Positions 44,766 through 54,588 of a DNA stretch of 64,000 nucleotides are shown here, in pieces. Position 1 is the first letter of the stretch. Each line of letters starts with the position of its first letter. The notes beneath the pieces are model-generated. The model was not told where the DNA came from and made no database searches. It saw nothing but the letters and a program-made list of their open reading frames with translations. Origin of the DNA: Chalciporus piperatus (taxonomy: Eukaryota; Basidiomycota; Agaricomycetes; Boletales; Boletaceae); NCBI GenBank assembly GCA_038093975.1, contig JBBPTG010000055.1:1-64000 (forward strand), given 5' to 3'. The position numbers and the translations under genes are program-made.

Positions 44766-47205
44766 ATGGCATCCGAATACCCTCAAGCTCGTCGTCGTCC
44801 CACCAAGCATAGGCTGCTCGATACACAGCGCGACTCCAACCTCGTTCGTGCATCGGTCCTGGAGACTGCGCTCGAACTCGGTTTAACCCAGAATTCCGCT
44901 GTGGCAAACTGGATCTTCAATAATCCTCTCGCAGAGGAGCCAGAGGATATCCAATTTGACACCGAGAAAAGTGACCTGCTAGATCCCAGGAGCGAACCAA
45001 CTCCAGAGGTACGTACGCGAACCTTTCCTCTCACCAATGTCAAATTCATTCTCATTCCAGGCAATCACACCTACATTTACTTTAACTTCAAACACGACAT
45101 CGGATGAATCTTCCTCTGTCAGTTCACCACGCAACACCGCTCCTAATGCGGCCGTCGCAACCTTCCAGATACACATGCATAAACCAAGTATCACGGAGCC
45201 TCCGCGTGTGTCTTTTGGTGACTTCCCCTCGGATCAACTACAGCTATTCTCGCCATTTTCGCTTTCACCGCCTGAACCGTATCACGGCGAGAGGGATGTG
45301 AGCTCGTTAGGAACACCACCCAAGGACACGGAGCGCTCTCGGAGCCAGGACGAAAGTTTACGTCGTAATCCGAGCCATGACAGCCCAAGCCCTGGACCTG
45401 CTGATACTGGCTACACTAGCGAAGGACAATATCTGTCCAAAGGCAAAGTTGGCAAGGGCAAGGGGAAGCCTGAGAAGTCGAAGCTCAAGAAGGGCTCAAA
45501 ACCCCCAAACCTTGATCTCAGCAAAGGTGGCGGCGCGGACACAGACTACACATCCGATGGCGGCTATCTCTCCGCATCGTCGAACAAATCCCAAGGCAAG
45601 TCACCTGGTAGGGTCAAAGCCCGTGCGATGGCTTTCTTCCGCAGGCGGCCGAAGAAGTCTGTGCATGGTAGTGATGATGAGGACGAAGACGAGATCCCCC
45701 CTGTTCCTGCCATTCCCAACTTCCAGAGACCTTCGAGCCCAAAGCCTTTGGAACGTCGTGCACCCTCACCAACACGACCAGGCTTCCATTCTTTGACGTT
45801 GAAGCTAACGAGTCCACCGGGATCTCCCCTTCCAAGACGACAAATGAGCAAGAGCCCGCCGCCTGGTCGTGTGGGCACTCCTTACCGACTGGGTCAGTCC
45901 TCCGCGTCACAACCGCCATCTTCTTCGTTGGTCGCATCGCCATCAGCACTTACACCGGCTGCTACCGCAGCAACTTTCCCATTGCCCGCTTCTGCGCCAG
46001 GCACGCCCCTCTCAGCCGCTTCATTCCCGGCTCCCGCAACACCATCGACGCCGATCGTGGCACCAGTGCCAATGAAAGCCAACCCGGGACAACCACCTCG
46101 ACCTCACCTCGGGATTCCACCACCAGCTCCGCCGCCATCTCAGCCTCTTCCTCAACCGCCGCCATCACCTTCGTCTCCGTCTACTTTGCCATTAAGACCA
46201 GGGACACCATCCAGAAAAGGTGTTCCTTCACGTCCGGTTCCTGTTTCGCCAGCACCTCCCGGGTATCCAGGCCTCCAATCACCACAGCCACTGAGTCCAC
46301 ACAGAGTTGCATCACCTTTCCGACCTTTGCTTTCCCCCAGGGCACTACCCGGCGCCAGCTTTGACCAAAAAACACCACATACCCCCGGTGTGGAAGTGCA
46401 CAGCAGTGTCGAGAGTGATCAACCCAATGGTACTGAGGTTGCTGGGAAACATCAATCTACAACAAACCTTTCGGCCAGCCTTGGCAGCACACCTGCGTTC
46501 CTTCAGCGCAGGATGCAGCACAGACCTCCCTCTCCTCGTCCTCCTCCAGATTTGCCATTGCCCCCCGCACCGAGTCCGGCCCCAAGTGCGCGGGCACGTA
46601 CGCCAGTCGGCTCTCCTTCCAAGTTCCACGAACAATTTTCATCTGTATCGTCCGTTGCAGCGTCACACACGAGTCCCATGGCAAGCACGACTACGCTCTC
46701 TGGGTCATCTTCTGGGCCATCTGTGCGTTCGTCACATACGTCGTCGAATTCGGACCGGAGCGAGGTTCCGCCCACGCGGGACTCGTTGGCAACGTCAGAC
46801 TATTCACGTCCGACCACGAGCGCGTCGACGACGTCTGAACTCAGCTCTGGGAGGCCCATACCGTATAAATTTAACAGGGTGTCAAGCAATCTCAAGTCTC
46901 GGTTCTCTGACAGGAGCGACGTCGCCTCGAGTATCTATCCTCCGACTACGCATCGTGATAGCACCACCACCTACGACGACGACGGTGATGTCGAGTCCAC
47001 CGCTCCCAAGAGTTTTGTGGACGAGGAAGACGACGACGACGAGTCTGTGTACCCCTCTGAGGATAAGACTGCTGGGAGACGTACCATGTATCTCCTCGAC
47101 CATGACGGACTCGACGAGAACGGTGATGAGATCGTGATTGGCGGGAGCCATTACTGGAGTAGAGAAGTGCCTCCACCACTTCCCAGCCGGCCTGGATTTT
47201 TCTGA
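44766..47205 (+). CDS. Large intrinsically disordered Pro/Ser-rich protein, 795 aa
   Basis: Two exons, 44766–45008 and 45061–47205, with a 52-nt intron join in frame. A short structured part opens the protein: RRRPTKHRLLDTQRDSNLVR and SVLETALELGL, a likely helix, then AVANWIFNNP. The rest is low-complexity: long Pro/Ser/Ala runs, Lys-rich KGKVGKGKGK, and two copies of a (D/G)YTS(E/D)GxYLS motif about 45 residues apart. Acidic DEDEDE blocks and a C-terminal YLLDHDGLDENGDE segment end in a Pro-rich PPPLPSRPGFF. The length, basic and acidic blocks and PxxP runs suggest a scaffold binding SH3 or WW domains, which is inference. No named family is recognised. Confidence 0.75.
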
Positions 47206-48182
47206 AATACCTCCTTGGATTGATTGGATGCTCGAATCTGGCTCTTGGGATTTGTTGGGAGGACGTGCTCGCGATCGCGTCTCTGGGGCAGTAAATTATC
47301 GTGTCTATATTCGCCATCGAGCCATTCCTTTCTTGCTTGCTTGCTTGCATGCATTCTCCTCTGTCTTTTTTGGGGTCCTCACGCTCGTTTTGTTTGGTAT
47401 GTTCGTCCTTTTTTCGTCTCACGTTTAACCTACGGTTTTCCCTCCCCGTCCGCTCGCTCGCGCTCATTCACGTTAATGCCTCTTGCTCCTCGTGGTATCG
47501 AATGACCATTTAACACATTCTCGTTGCTTCATACATACATATAACGATCGTTGCATTTTACTCTAACTTGCCCATCTAAAGTCGTTCCTTTTTTTTTGGT
47601 CCTTGCGTCTTTTGGTGATCGATAGATATCGTTTCTTACTGTCTTGGTGTTTGGGGGCAATCTTTGTCCTACATAATGAAACAGATGAACGAGATCGCTC
47701 GATCTGGGTGGCTTTGTGTTTGGCCGGCGTAACTTGACTTCGAGGGGTTATTGATGGATTGGACGCCAAGATATCGATGGGGGATTAGATTGGATCACAC
47801 CTCCAATCACCGATCCAAGCCTGATTGTAATTCATATTTGGGATCCACGATCTGCACATTTAATCTCTTTAGCTACTTAAGGCGGTGATCTGAGTCGATT
47901 CGGTTTAGCGCTGTTCAGGTCAGTCAGGGATCGATAGGATGGCCTTACGGTCGACTCGGTCAGATCTAGGCATCACTGAGATTACTGTCATATTTTTGTG
48001 GCCTTGCTCAACAATGGCAGCGGGAATTGTGTTGATAAAGTCTATGAGAGCTTCGCTGAGCTTTGTCAAATCTTCCCCTGCCGTGGCCGAAACACTGAGA
48101 CGGGCGGGCGAACAGAACGGGACCACGCTCTATACGGGGGACTACGAAGTACGGGTACAAGAAACTCGGTTCCCTGCGAGTA
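47206..48182. other. Intergenic, 3' flanks of convergent genes
   Basis: Pyrimidine-rich DNA with TTGCTTGC-type short tandem repeats near 47335–47350. No gene is seen. Confidence 0.5.
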
Positions 48183-49397
48183 TCATTGTGACAAAATATT
48201 CGCACAATCTGTATCAAGTTTGTCCAGCCACCTCCTTGCCAATCCCCGTTTAACCCCCACTATATCTAAATGCCTCCTAAACTCCCACCTGAGCTTGTCC
48301 AATCCGTCGTCGTCATGGCGTGCCTCACCAAGTTCCCTGTCAAAAACCAAACGTAGCTTCATATTTTCCGAGTTCTCCCATTGCTCCGCCGCACATGGGT
48401 CCGTATCTTTTGGGGCAAGTGGCTCGATCTCGTGTGTAATCCCTGCCCGTGGACCAATCAGGAACTGTGGGTATGTGTCTTCCCAGTGGGGTCGAGTACC
48501 GACAGACTCCCAGTCGACGATTCCCGTAATCTGGTAGGTTGCCGGGTCAACGAGGATGTTGCGAAGAGCAAGGTCGTGATGGTGCAATGCAAAATTACGG
48601 GGCTGAGATGGGAAGATTACAGAGAGAATCGGTTGGAGCTCGTCCAACAACCCTATAATGTGTGCCGCATCCTCGGCGAGACCCGCGTCAAAGTCGCTGT
48701 GTAAACAAGCATCTGGCGATTGTAGTAGCTTCATCTCTTCCAGCTGCGAAGCAGCTAGTGCAGCGATATACTCCGCGTCGTTGGAGTACGGTCCGAGATC
48801 CCTAGGTACACGCAGTTTGCGCCCCCCGGAAAACATGTAGGGTGTGACGAGAGGACCGAGGACATATTTCTCATCATCCGTGCACAACACGCGAACTGCG
48901 GGATCGATATCTTCACGGAAATAGAGATTTCCAAGCCCAGTGAAGCGCCCTCGGAGATCTCGAAGTTGGCGCACGTAGCCCACGACGGACCTCGTCACCT
49001 TTTCCTTGGTTTCCAGGTCAATGCCACTCCAAACATCTGCCAGAGCAACCCCTGGGAGCTTTTCCATAAGGATCCACTCCAAACCAACCTCATTATCTGA
49101 GGTAGAGCTGTGGGCAATAATACGTGGTACTGGAATAGACGTATATTCCCGTAGGTAGGAAAGGGTCGCGACCTCGCCTGCGGTCTTAAAGAAAGGCTCC
49201 ACAGGCGCGGTTGCGCGGAATAGGTACTGAGGGATGCCGAGGGTGCTACCACTATTGGAAACGGTGATAGCGAACAATCTGTTGAAGGCCCCCCCCGCGA
49301 AGAAGGTTGCAGAAATGTTATCGTCCGCAGAGAGCGGGAGGTGCTTCCTGGCGACTGATTCGATCGCAGCAACATCGGGAGACGAGAGCCAGTGCAT
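48183..49397 (-). CDS. Aminoglycoside-phosphotransferase-like kinase, 404 aa
   Basis: A single exon from ATG 49397. The N-lobe has FFAGGAFNRLFAITV in the glycine-loop region and LFRATAPVEPFFKTAGEVATL around the ATP-site residues. In this copy Arg sits where many members have Lys. The linker is WILMEKLPGVALADVW. The catalytic loop is LHHHDLALRNILVD and the metal-binding Asp is in IVDWESVGTRPHWE. Substrates of these fungal kinases are unknown; they are not expected to give drug resistance. It shares the fold but little sequence with the gene at 37–38 kb, so they are not recent duplicates. Confidence 0.85.
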   Translation of the reverse strand: MHWLSSPDVAAIESVARKHLPLSADDNISATFFAGGAFNRLFAITVSNSGSTLGIPQYLFRATAPVEPFFKTAGEVATLSYLREYTSIPVPRIIAHSSTSDNEVGLEWILMEKLPGVALADVWSGIDLETKEKVTRSVVGYVRQLRDLRGRFTGLGNLYFREDIDPAVRVLCTDDEKYVLGPLVTPYMFSGGRKLRVPRDLGPYSNDAEYIAALAASQLEEMKLLQSPDACLHSDFDAGLAEDAAHIIGLLDELQPILSVIFPSQPRNFALHHHDLALRNILVDPATYQITGIVDWESVGTRPHWEDTYPQFLIGPRAGITHEIEPLAPKDTDPCAAEQWENSENMKLRLVFDRELGEARHDDDGLDKLRWEFRRHLDIVGVKRGLARRWLDKLDTDCANILSQ

Positions 49398-50160
49398 CTT
49401 GGGACCCCAGAGGCCCAGGCAAAGAGTCGGGGCTGATACACGAACCGACAGGTAAGGCAGAGTTTACATGTAATGAGGTATCATCTAGAACTGATACTCA
49501 CCGTCTGTGGACTTGACATGGGCGTACAAGGTATTGAAGAGGTGGGAATGTTACCTTGTTTACAAGGTCACTGGGGACCGAGAATTGTGGCTGTACGTGA
49601 ATCAAAAACGCGCCCATATCTCTTCCATAAGCAAATTTGTTCGTTTGTTTGTTCGGAACTAGAGGTGGGAATGTTCCGAACAGATGAATGAATTTATTTG
49701 GTTAGTGCCAGTAGTACAGTGGTCTAGGCCGGCTGGGCCAGTGACCACAACCTGATTGGCAAACACCAGAATTCCTGTCAGTGATGTGACCAGGAGGGCT
49801 TCTAGATCGAGAATCATTGCCGCGAATGGCAAAGCAAGGAAACTCCGAAAATCAGTCATGGCACTCCGTGCACACTGCAGGCACGGATCGAAGGTCACCT
49901 ACCCAATCATACTACTCGTCAACCTCGGCCCAGGGAAGCTGGTCCGATTTGCAGTACTTATTTAGGCAGCCGAATTGATGTAAAAATCATTCCCGGATGA
50001 CAATGACCTGACTTTGCGTTATTCGGGTATTGCCGAACTGCTAGCCTGGACAATTGGTGACGTTGTGACCAGCCAAGTGGCGATTGTTCGGGGTGCTGGT
50101 CGACGTCAACAAGCAACCAGTGTGAAACTAGATGTGACACTCACTTCCATGTTCTCGGAA
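49398..50160. other. Intergenic with a 10-bp hairpin
   Basis: No gene is supported. TGTTCGGAAC at 49650–49659 pairs with 49673–49682. Confidence 0.5.
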
Positions 50161-50475
50161 TTACAGGTGTGAATACTGTACAGAATAGGAGCCAGGCTCA
50201 TCCCCTGCGAGCTTAATATCGGACCTGCGCTTGTTACGCAGAAGATTCCACAATTCTTCCTTCGTAGTGGGTTCCACTACCTTCCAAGCCTCGCCAGCAT
50301 GACCGCTGTACATGTAGATGACCTCTGGCTTGCCTACGGAGAAGACATAGGTGGCATTGCGGTCCAGCCACCAATTGATGTCTTGAACTTTACAACTGCC
50401 TGCATCGGCGAGTAGGGACAGGTCAGATTTTAGAGAAGCTAGACTCCGGTAGTCTGGAGGGTCACGAAGTGGATT
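50161..50475 (-). CDS. Last exon of an unrecognised gene (about 104 aa)
   Basis: Read on the minus strand, a good acceptor (AATACAG) at 50476 opens a frame of 104 codons to TAA 50163–50161 with strongly protein-like content: RDPPDYRSLASL, DINWWLDRNATYVF, IYMYSGHAGEAWKVVEP, then KEELWNLLRNKRRSD. A short upstream exon (about 50549–50521) and more sequence up to 50740 may belong to it, but the joins are not resolved. I do not recognise the family. No Met lies near its start, so it must be spliced from upstream. Confidence 0.5.
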   Translation of the reverse strand, partial: NPLRDPPDYRSLASLKSDLSLLADAGSCKVQDINWWLDRNATYVFSVGKPEVIYMYSGHAGEAWKVVEPTTKEELWNLLRNKRRSDIKLAGDEPGSYSVQYSHL

Positions 50476-50874
50476 CTGTATTGTAATGCAAGGTCAGGGA
50501 TGCTTGACGACAACATATATGGTACCGTGAATTGCGCACCGGAGCAAAAATGTCCTAAAAGAATCCCCCGTCAGTAACAATTTAAAGATCGGAGTTTTCG
50601 CATTTCTGGATGAGGAAACGTACAGTCATCGATAATTGTTTAAGCTTGGACAGTTACTTTGAATTCTCTGAGGTCTGGGAGGGATGACAGTTGACAGTAA
50701 GGGCGATGTGGTTGAGAATAAACAGGAGGAAATAGCTGACTCACTGGCAATTATTGTGGCTGAATGACAAAGATGACCATATCCCCTTGCCATACATTGT
50801 CGCGAGGAGGGAAACAATACTGTACCGTTTAAAAAATCGCGGGTTGGTAAATATCCATCCACGGAAGAAAATGA

Positions 50875-50946
50875 TACGCCGAAGGGGAGTCGAACCCCTG
50901 CCGCTTGCTTGGAAGGCAAGCATGATAACCGCTTCACCATCGGCGT
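50875..50946 (-). tRNA. tRNA-Gly (anticodon TCC)
   Basis: On the minus strand all four arms fold: a 7-bp acceptor stem ACGCCGA/TCGGCGT, D arm GTGA…TCAT and anticodon stem CTTGC/GCAAG. The anticodon loop CTTCCAA shows U33 and anticodon TCC. The T arm is AGGGG/CCCCT with loop TTCGACT. The discriminator base A is at 50875. Length is 72 nt with no intron; the 3' CCA is not encoded, as usual for eukaryotes. It sits about 185 bp upstream of the epsin gene. Confidence 0.95.
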
Positions 50947-51130
50947 GGATGACTTTCCATATCGGTGCATTACCATATCGGTCACAAGTCAGCGCCGCAG
51001 CTCAAGCACTGAACCGTCTCGATCCTTCTCCGCATCTTGTTCTCATAACGCTAGCGTTTCAGAGATCTCAACTGTCACTCTCAATACCCCAGGGCAGCCT
51101 CTTCATCTCCATCTCTATCCCTTTGTTGCT

Positions 51131-53035
51131 ATGTCGTTACAAAGCTTTAGCAAGGGCGCTTTACGAACCGCGAAGAATTACACCAAAGGGTATTCAGACA
51201 CCCAGGCCAAAGTTCGGGACGCCACGTCGAACGAAGCATGGGGGCCTTCAGGCACGCTGATGAACGAGATAGCACAATTGAGTTACAATCAGTCAGTGTC
51301 TTCATATATCTTGATTCACTCGACGAATCGTTGTTGACGGATTGACCTGGACGTTTGTTGTCTTTTTCTGCGCGGGTGGTTCACACAGGACCGATTTTGT
51401 TGAAATCATGGAGATGCTCGACAAGCGACTAAATGACAAGGGGAAGAATTGGAGACATGTCTTCAAGGTCAGCTTTCTTATACGCCTCTTGCTTTGCGGT
51501 GGGGTTCCGGGCTGAAACATGAGACGCGGATATAGTCCCTGACGGTCCTCGACTACCTCCTCCACGCTGGTTCAGAAAATGTCGTTCTCTATTTCAAAGA
51601 CAATTTATACGTCATCAAGACGCTCAAAGAATTCCAATACGTGGACGAGGATGGCAAAGATTGTGGAGCCAACGTTCGTCAAAAGGCAAAGGATATTTCG
51701 AACCTGTTAAGCGATGCTGGCCGTCTGAGGGAGGAGCGGCGGAACCGAGCATCGATGCGTGATCGCATGGTCAAAGGTCCGGGGGAGGAGGAGGGGGACG
51801 AGGAGGTGGGATTGGGAAGGCCGAGTGTGGCACCTTCGCGGAGGAGTCGGGCTGCGGACCGAACTGCGGACCGAACTGCGGACCGAGATGAGGACGAACT
51901 TCGCAAGGCGATCGAGGCATCGAAGAGGAGTCTTGCGGAGGAACAGGCGAAGAGGTCGGATGATAATGATTTGCAACGGGCGATTCGGCTTAGTGAAGAA
52001 GAGGAGGCGAAGCGGAACAAGGCTGTCGAGGATTCCAACGCTTCTTCGTTGTTTGATGACCAAGCACAACTGTATGTTTCTGTTCGTCTCGAGGATGCGA
52101 TTGTGCTGACACTCCTTGATTTAGATCCCCATCTACTAATGGGTCGAATAACCCGTTCCCTTTCATTGATCCGACACCGTATGCGACTGGTCTGCAGCCA
52201 CAATTCACTGTCCAGCCCCAATATACGATGCAACCCCAATTCACTTCCTTCAACCCATATCAACAACAGGCGCAACAGGAGGCCATGCAGGTAAGTTGCT
52301 ATCGTGTACTTCATTCGGATCACTGTACTGAATTACTATAGGCAGAGTACTTGAGACAGCAGCAAGAGTGGATGCGGCAACAACAGGAGCTACAAGCTCA
52401 GCAGCAGGCACTGGCACTCCAGCATCAACAACAGCAAGAAGAATGGCTCCGCCAGCAACATGCCTTGCAAGCACAGCAACAAGCGCAAGCGCAGCAGATA
52501 CTCGCTCAACCCACCGGATTTGGGTACGTTTTGTGGCGTCCTGACGTTGACATGGGTGCCTGACTCGACCTACTCTAGATCGAACAATCCATTTGCACAA
52601 ACCCTCTCTCCACCACCCGCGTTGCCTTTTTCGCACAGCCCGGTCAATGGTGGCGGTATGGGAGGACCTTCATTCAACCTGCAGGGTACCTATTCAAACT
52701 CGTCCGCGCCGTCGTATGGCTCTACGCCATCACCTGCGCCTACTTCGACTTCCTCTCGATCCACCACCGATCTTTCACTATCAAGTGGCGCAGGCAGAGG
52801 AACGCCAACCCGTACAGACCAAGAACACGGCCATCTCGCGAACTTGCTTGCAAACCGTGACGATGGTCAGGATACGTTCGGAAACCTCGGCGCCCTGCGA
52901 TACGGTCAGACGCAGGCTGGTCGCATCGCCGTTCAGAAGACTGGGGTCAGCGCCAACAATCCTTTTGCTTTTCAGCAACAGCAGCAGATGCAGATGCAGA
53001 TGCACAATCCTGAGCAACCGTTCTTTTCTATTTAA
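51131..53035 (+). CDS. ENT1: Epsin (ENTH-domain endocytic adaptor)
   Basis: Six exons, 51131–51291, 51389–51467, 51536–52071, 52125–52290, 52342–52523 and 52579–53035, give 526 residues in frame. The ENTH domain fills residues 1–150: NYTKGYSDTQAKVRDATSN, GPSGTLMNEIAQLSYNQTDF, then LDYLLHAGSENVVLYFKDN. Two ubiquitin-interacting motifs follow (DELRKAIEASKRSLAEE and DLQRAIRLSEEEEAK). Three NPF motifs (SNNPFPF, SNNPFAQ, ANNPFAF) bind EH-domain proteins. A Gln-rich stretch lies between. Epsin binds PI(4,5)P2 and ubiquitinated cargo at clathrin coats. A short repeat (RTADRTADR) comes from a 12-bp tandem repeat in DNA. Confidence 0.93.
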
Positions 53036-53368
53036 TGCATAGTATGACGACTTGGAAGCGGAAACTTGAAGTCTGGTTGACTTGTTGATAGTCGGCGTGC
53101 CATCATCTTTGTCGTTCGTTTCCTGTTTGTTCCACACCTTTCGTTAAGCTTGTTACTTTTCAGTTGTCCTCGTTCTTTTCTTTTCTTTTCTATCTCTGAG
53201 TTTCTATCTACTGTTTCTCTCTCGAACTGCTGAGCGTAGAACGAAAAATATGCGATACCTCCGGTCTACCTTCCAAACTCGGAAATGTCAGTAATAATGA
53301 CATCACTATTCCTTCCACCTCCTGTCTGGGTGTTTCCCCCTTGTTGTCGAACCAACCACACACAAAAC

Positions 53369-54129
53369 ATGGATCAAGGTGAAAGTTGTCTGCTTGCCGT
53401 CGTAAGTATTTCCTGCACATCATTTTTCGACGTGTAGATCATGTCCACATCCTAGATCGCCATCCTTTTCCCTCCCGCGGCTGTAGCCTTCCTCGCGGGT
53501 TGTGGTGTCGATCTATGTGTTAACATTCTGTTGACCATGTAGGGATTTCTTGGACATCGTATAGTTTGAATAACTAATCGCCCTCGACAGCTTAGGATGG
53601 CTTCCTGGATGCATTGTCAGCCCCACTCTTTCAATGACATCCAACGCCCATTGATCTCTATTACATATTAGCACGCCTTCTGGCTCATCTTCAAGCGCTC
53701 GGAAGCGAACGAGAAATACGGTAACAAGAACTGGACCTGTAAGTCCCCCCCCCTTTTTTTTTCCCCTCGACGCTTTTTAGAGTGCCCCGGATCTCAATAC
53801 ATATGTCGCGGTTCTGAATCCTGCACCGAACAGACGAGGGTAGCGGTCGCTACCGCGCTGGCCCTCAACCACCCCCAGCAGCTCAACAACCATACACCCA
53901 ACCTCCGCCACCTCCTGCACAACAGACTGGTACCACTGGGGGTTATTACGCTCCGCCTCCGCCTCCAGCTGATCAGAAACAGGCGGGGTATAATGCTCCT
54001 CCTCAGGAGTCTACTACGGGTGATAAGAAGTCAGGGGGTTATACGGCGCCGCCTCAGGGGTCTCCGGAACAACAGCAGCAGCAGGCTCAGGGTGTGCCGC
54101 CTCCGCCTCCGGGTGATCAGAAGGCTTGA
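53369..54129 (+). CDS. Pmp3/SNA-family membrane protein with Pro-rich tail, 167 aa
   Basis: Five exons, 53369–53401, 53456–53538, 53591–53615, 53672–53738 and 53834–54129. The N-terminal 65 residues form the Pmp3 (UPF0057) unit: ILFPPAAVAFLAGCGVDL, then NILLTILGWLPGCIHAFWLI, two membrane segments. The tail is rich in Pro, Gln, Gly and Tyr with QQPYTQPPPPP and GGYYAPPPPP-type stretches, as in yeast Sna2/Sna3/Sna4, whose PY-type motifs bind Rsp5 for vacuolar sorting. Pmp3 proteins influence membrane potential and cation stress. Introns are 52–95 nt. Confidence 0.9.
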
Positions 54130-54588
54130 GCTTGTATCGCCTTGGGTGTTGGAGGTTTCTTGATACGGAGACATGAGCTTTTTATTTTTATTTATTATTT
54201 TTTTTCTTGTCGAAGACTCGGACTTGGACTCCAAAATGACTTTTGTACTGACGAGAAGCATGTTTCTTCCTTAATATTTGTGAATGAGATCGTCTGGGAA
54301 TGCATGAATATTGTCAGCGTATAGATTGAAGAGGTAAAATGAACGCATGTATGCGGCCGAAACAAGGCACAATCATCACTAGTACAATCGGTGAATCCTA
54401 CGTGAGGTGGAGACTATCAGTACAGATCGAATTTCGTTTGTGTTTTGTCGGAAAAGAAATCGTATCCGTCAAGAATATGCGGATATCGAAAATACTAGTA
54501 CAACCGCAAGAGCTAGGGAATCCAATGTGATGATCAGTACGACTTAAACTTCTATAAAATGATCTCATACCGAAGTAGGTACGAAATA
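54130..54588. other. Intergenic between convergent genes
   Basis: AT-rich 3' flank with a poly-T run near 54178–54205. No gene is seen. Confidence 0.55.

Noticed and set aside
46307..47137. Plus-strand 276-codon Arg/His-rich frame
   Set aside because: It is an out-of-frame shadow of the disordered protein gene.
50626..51260. Coding frames across 50626–51260
   Set aside because: They run through the tRNA-Gly gene and 5' flank of epsin; no family features.
51679..52323. Minus-strand 214-codon frame over epsin
   Set aside because: Antisense of the UIM and Glu/Arg-rich region of epsin.
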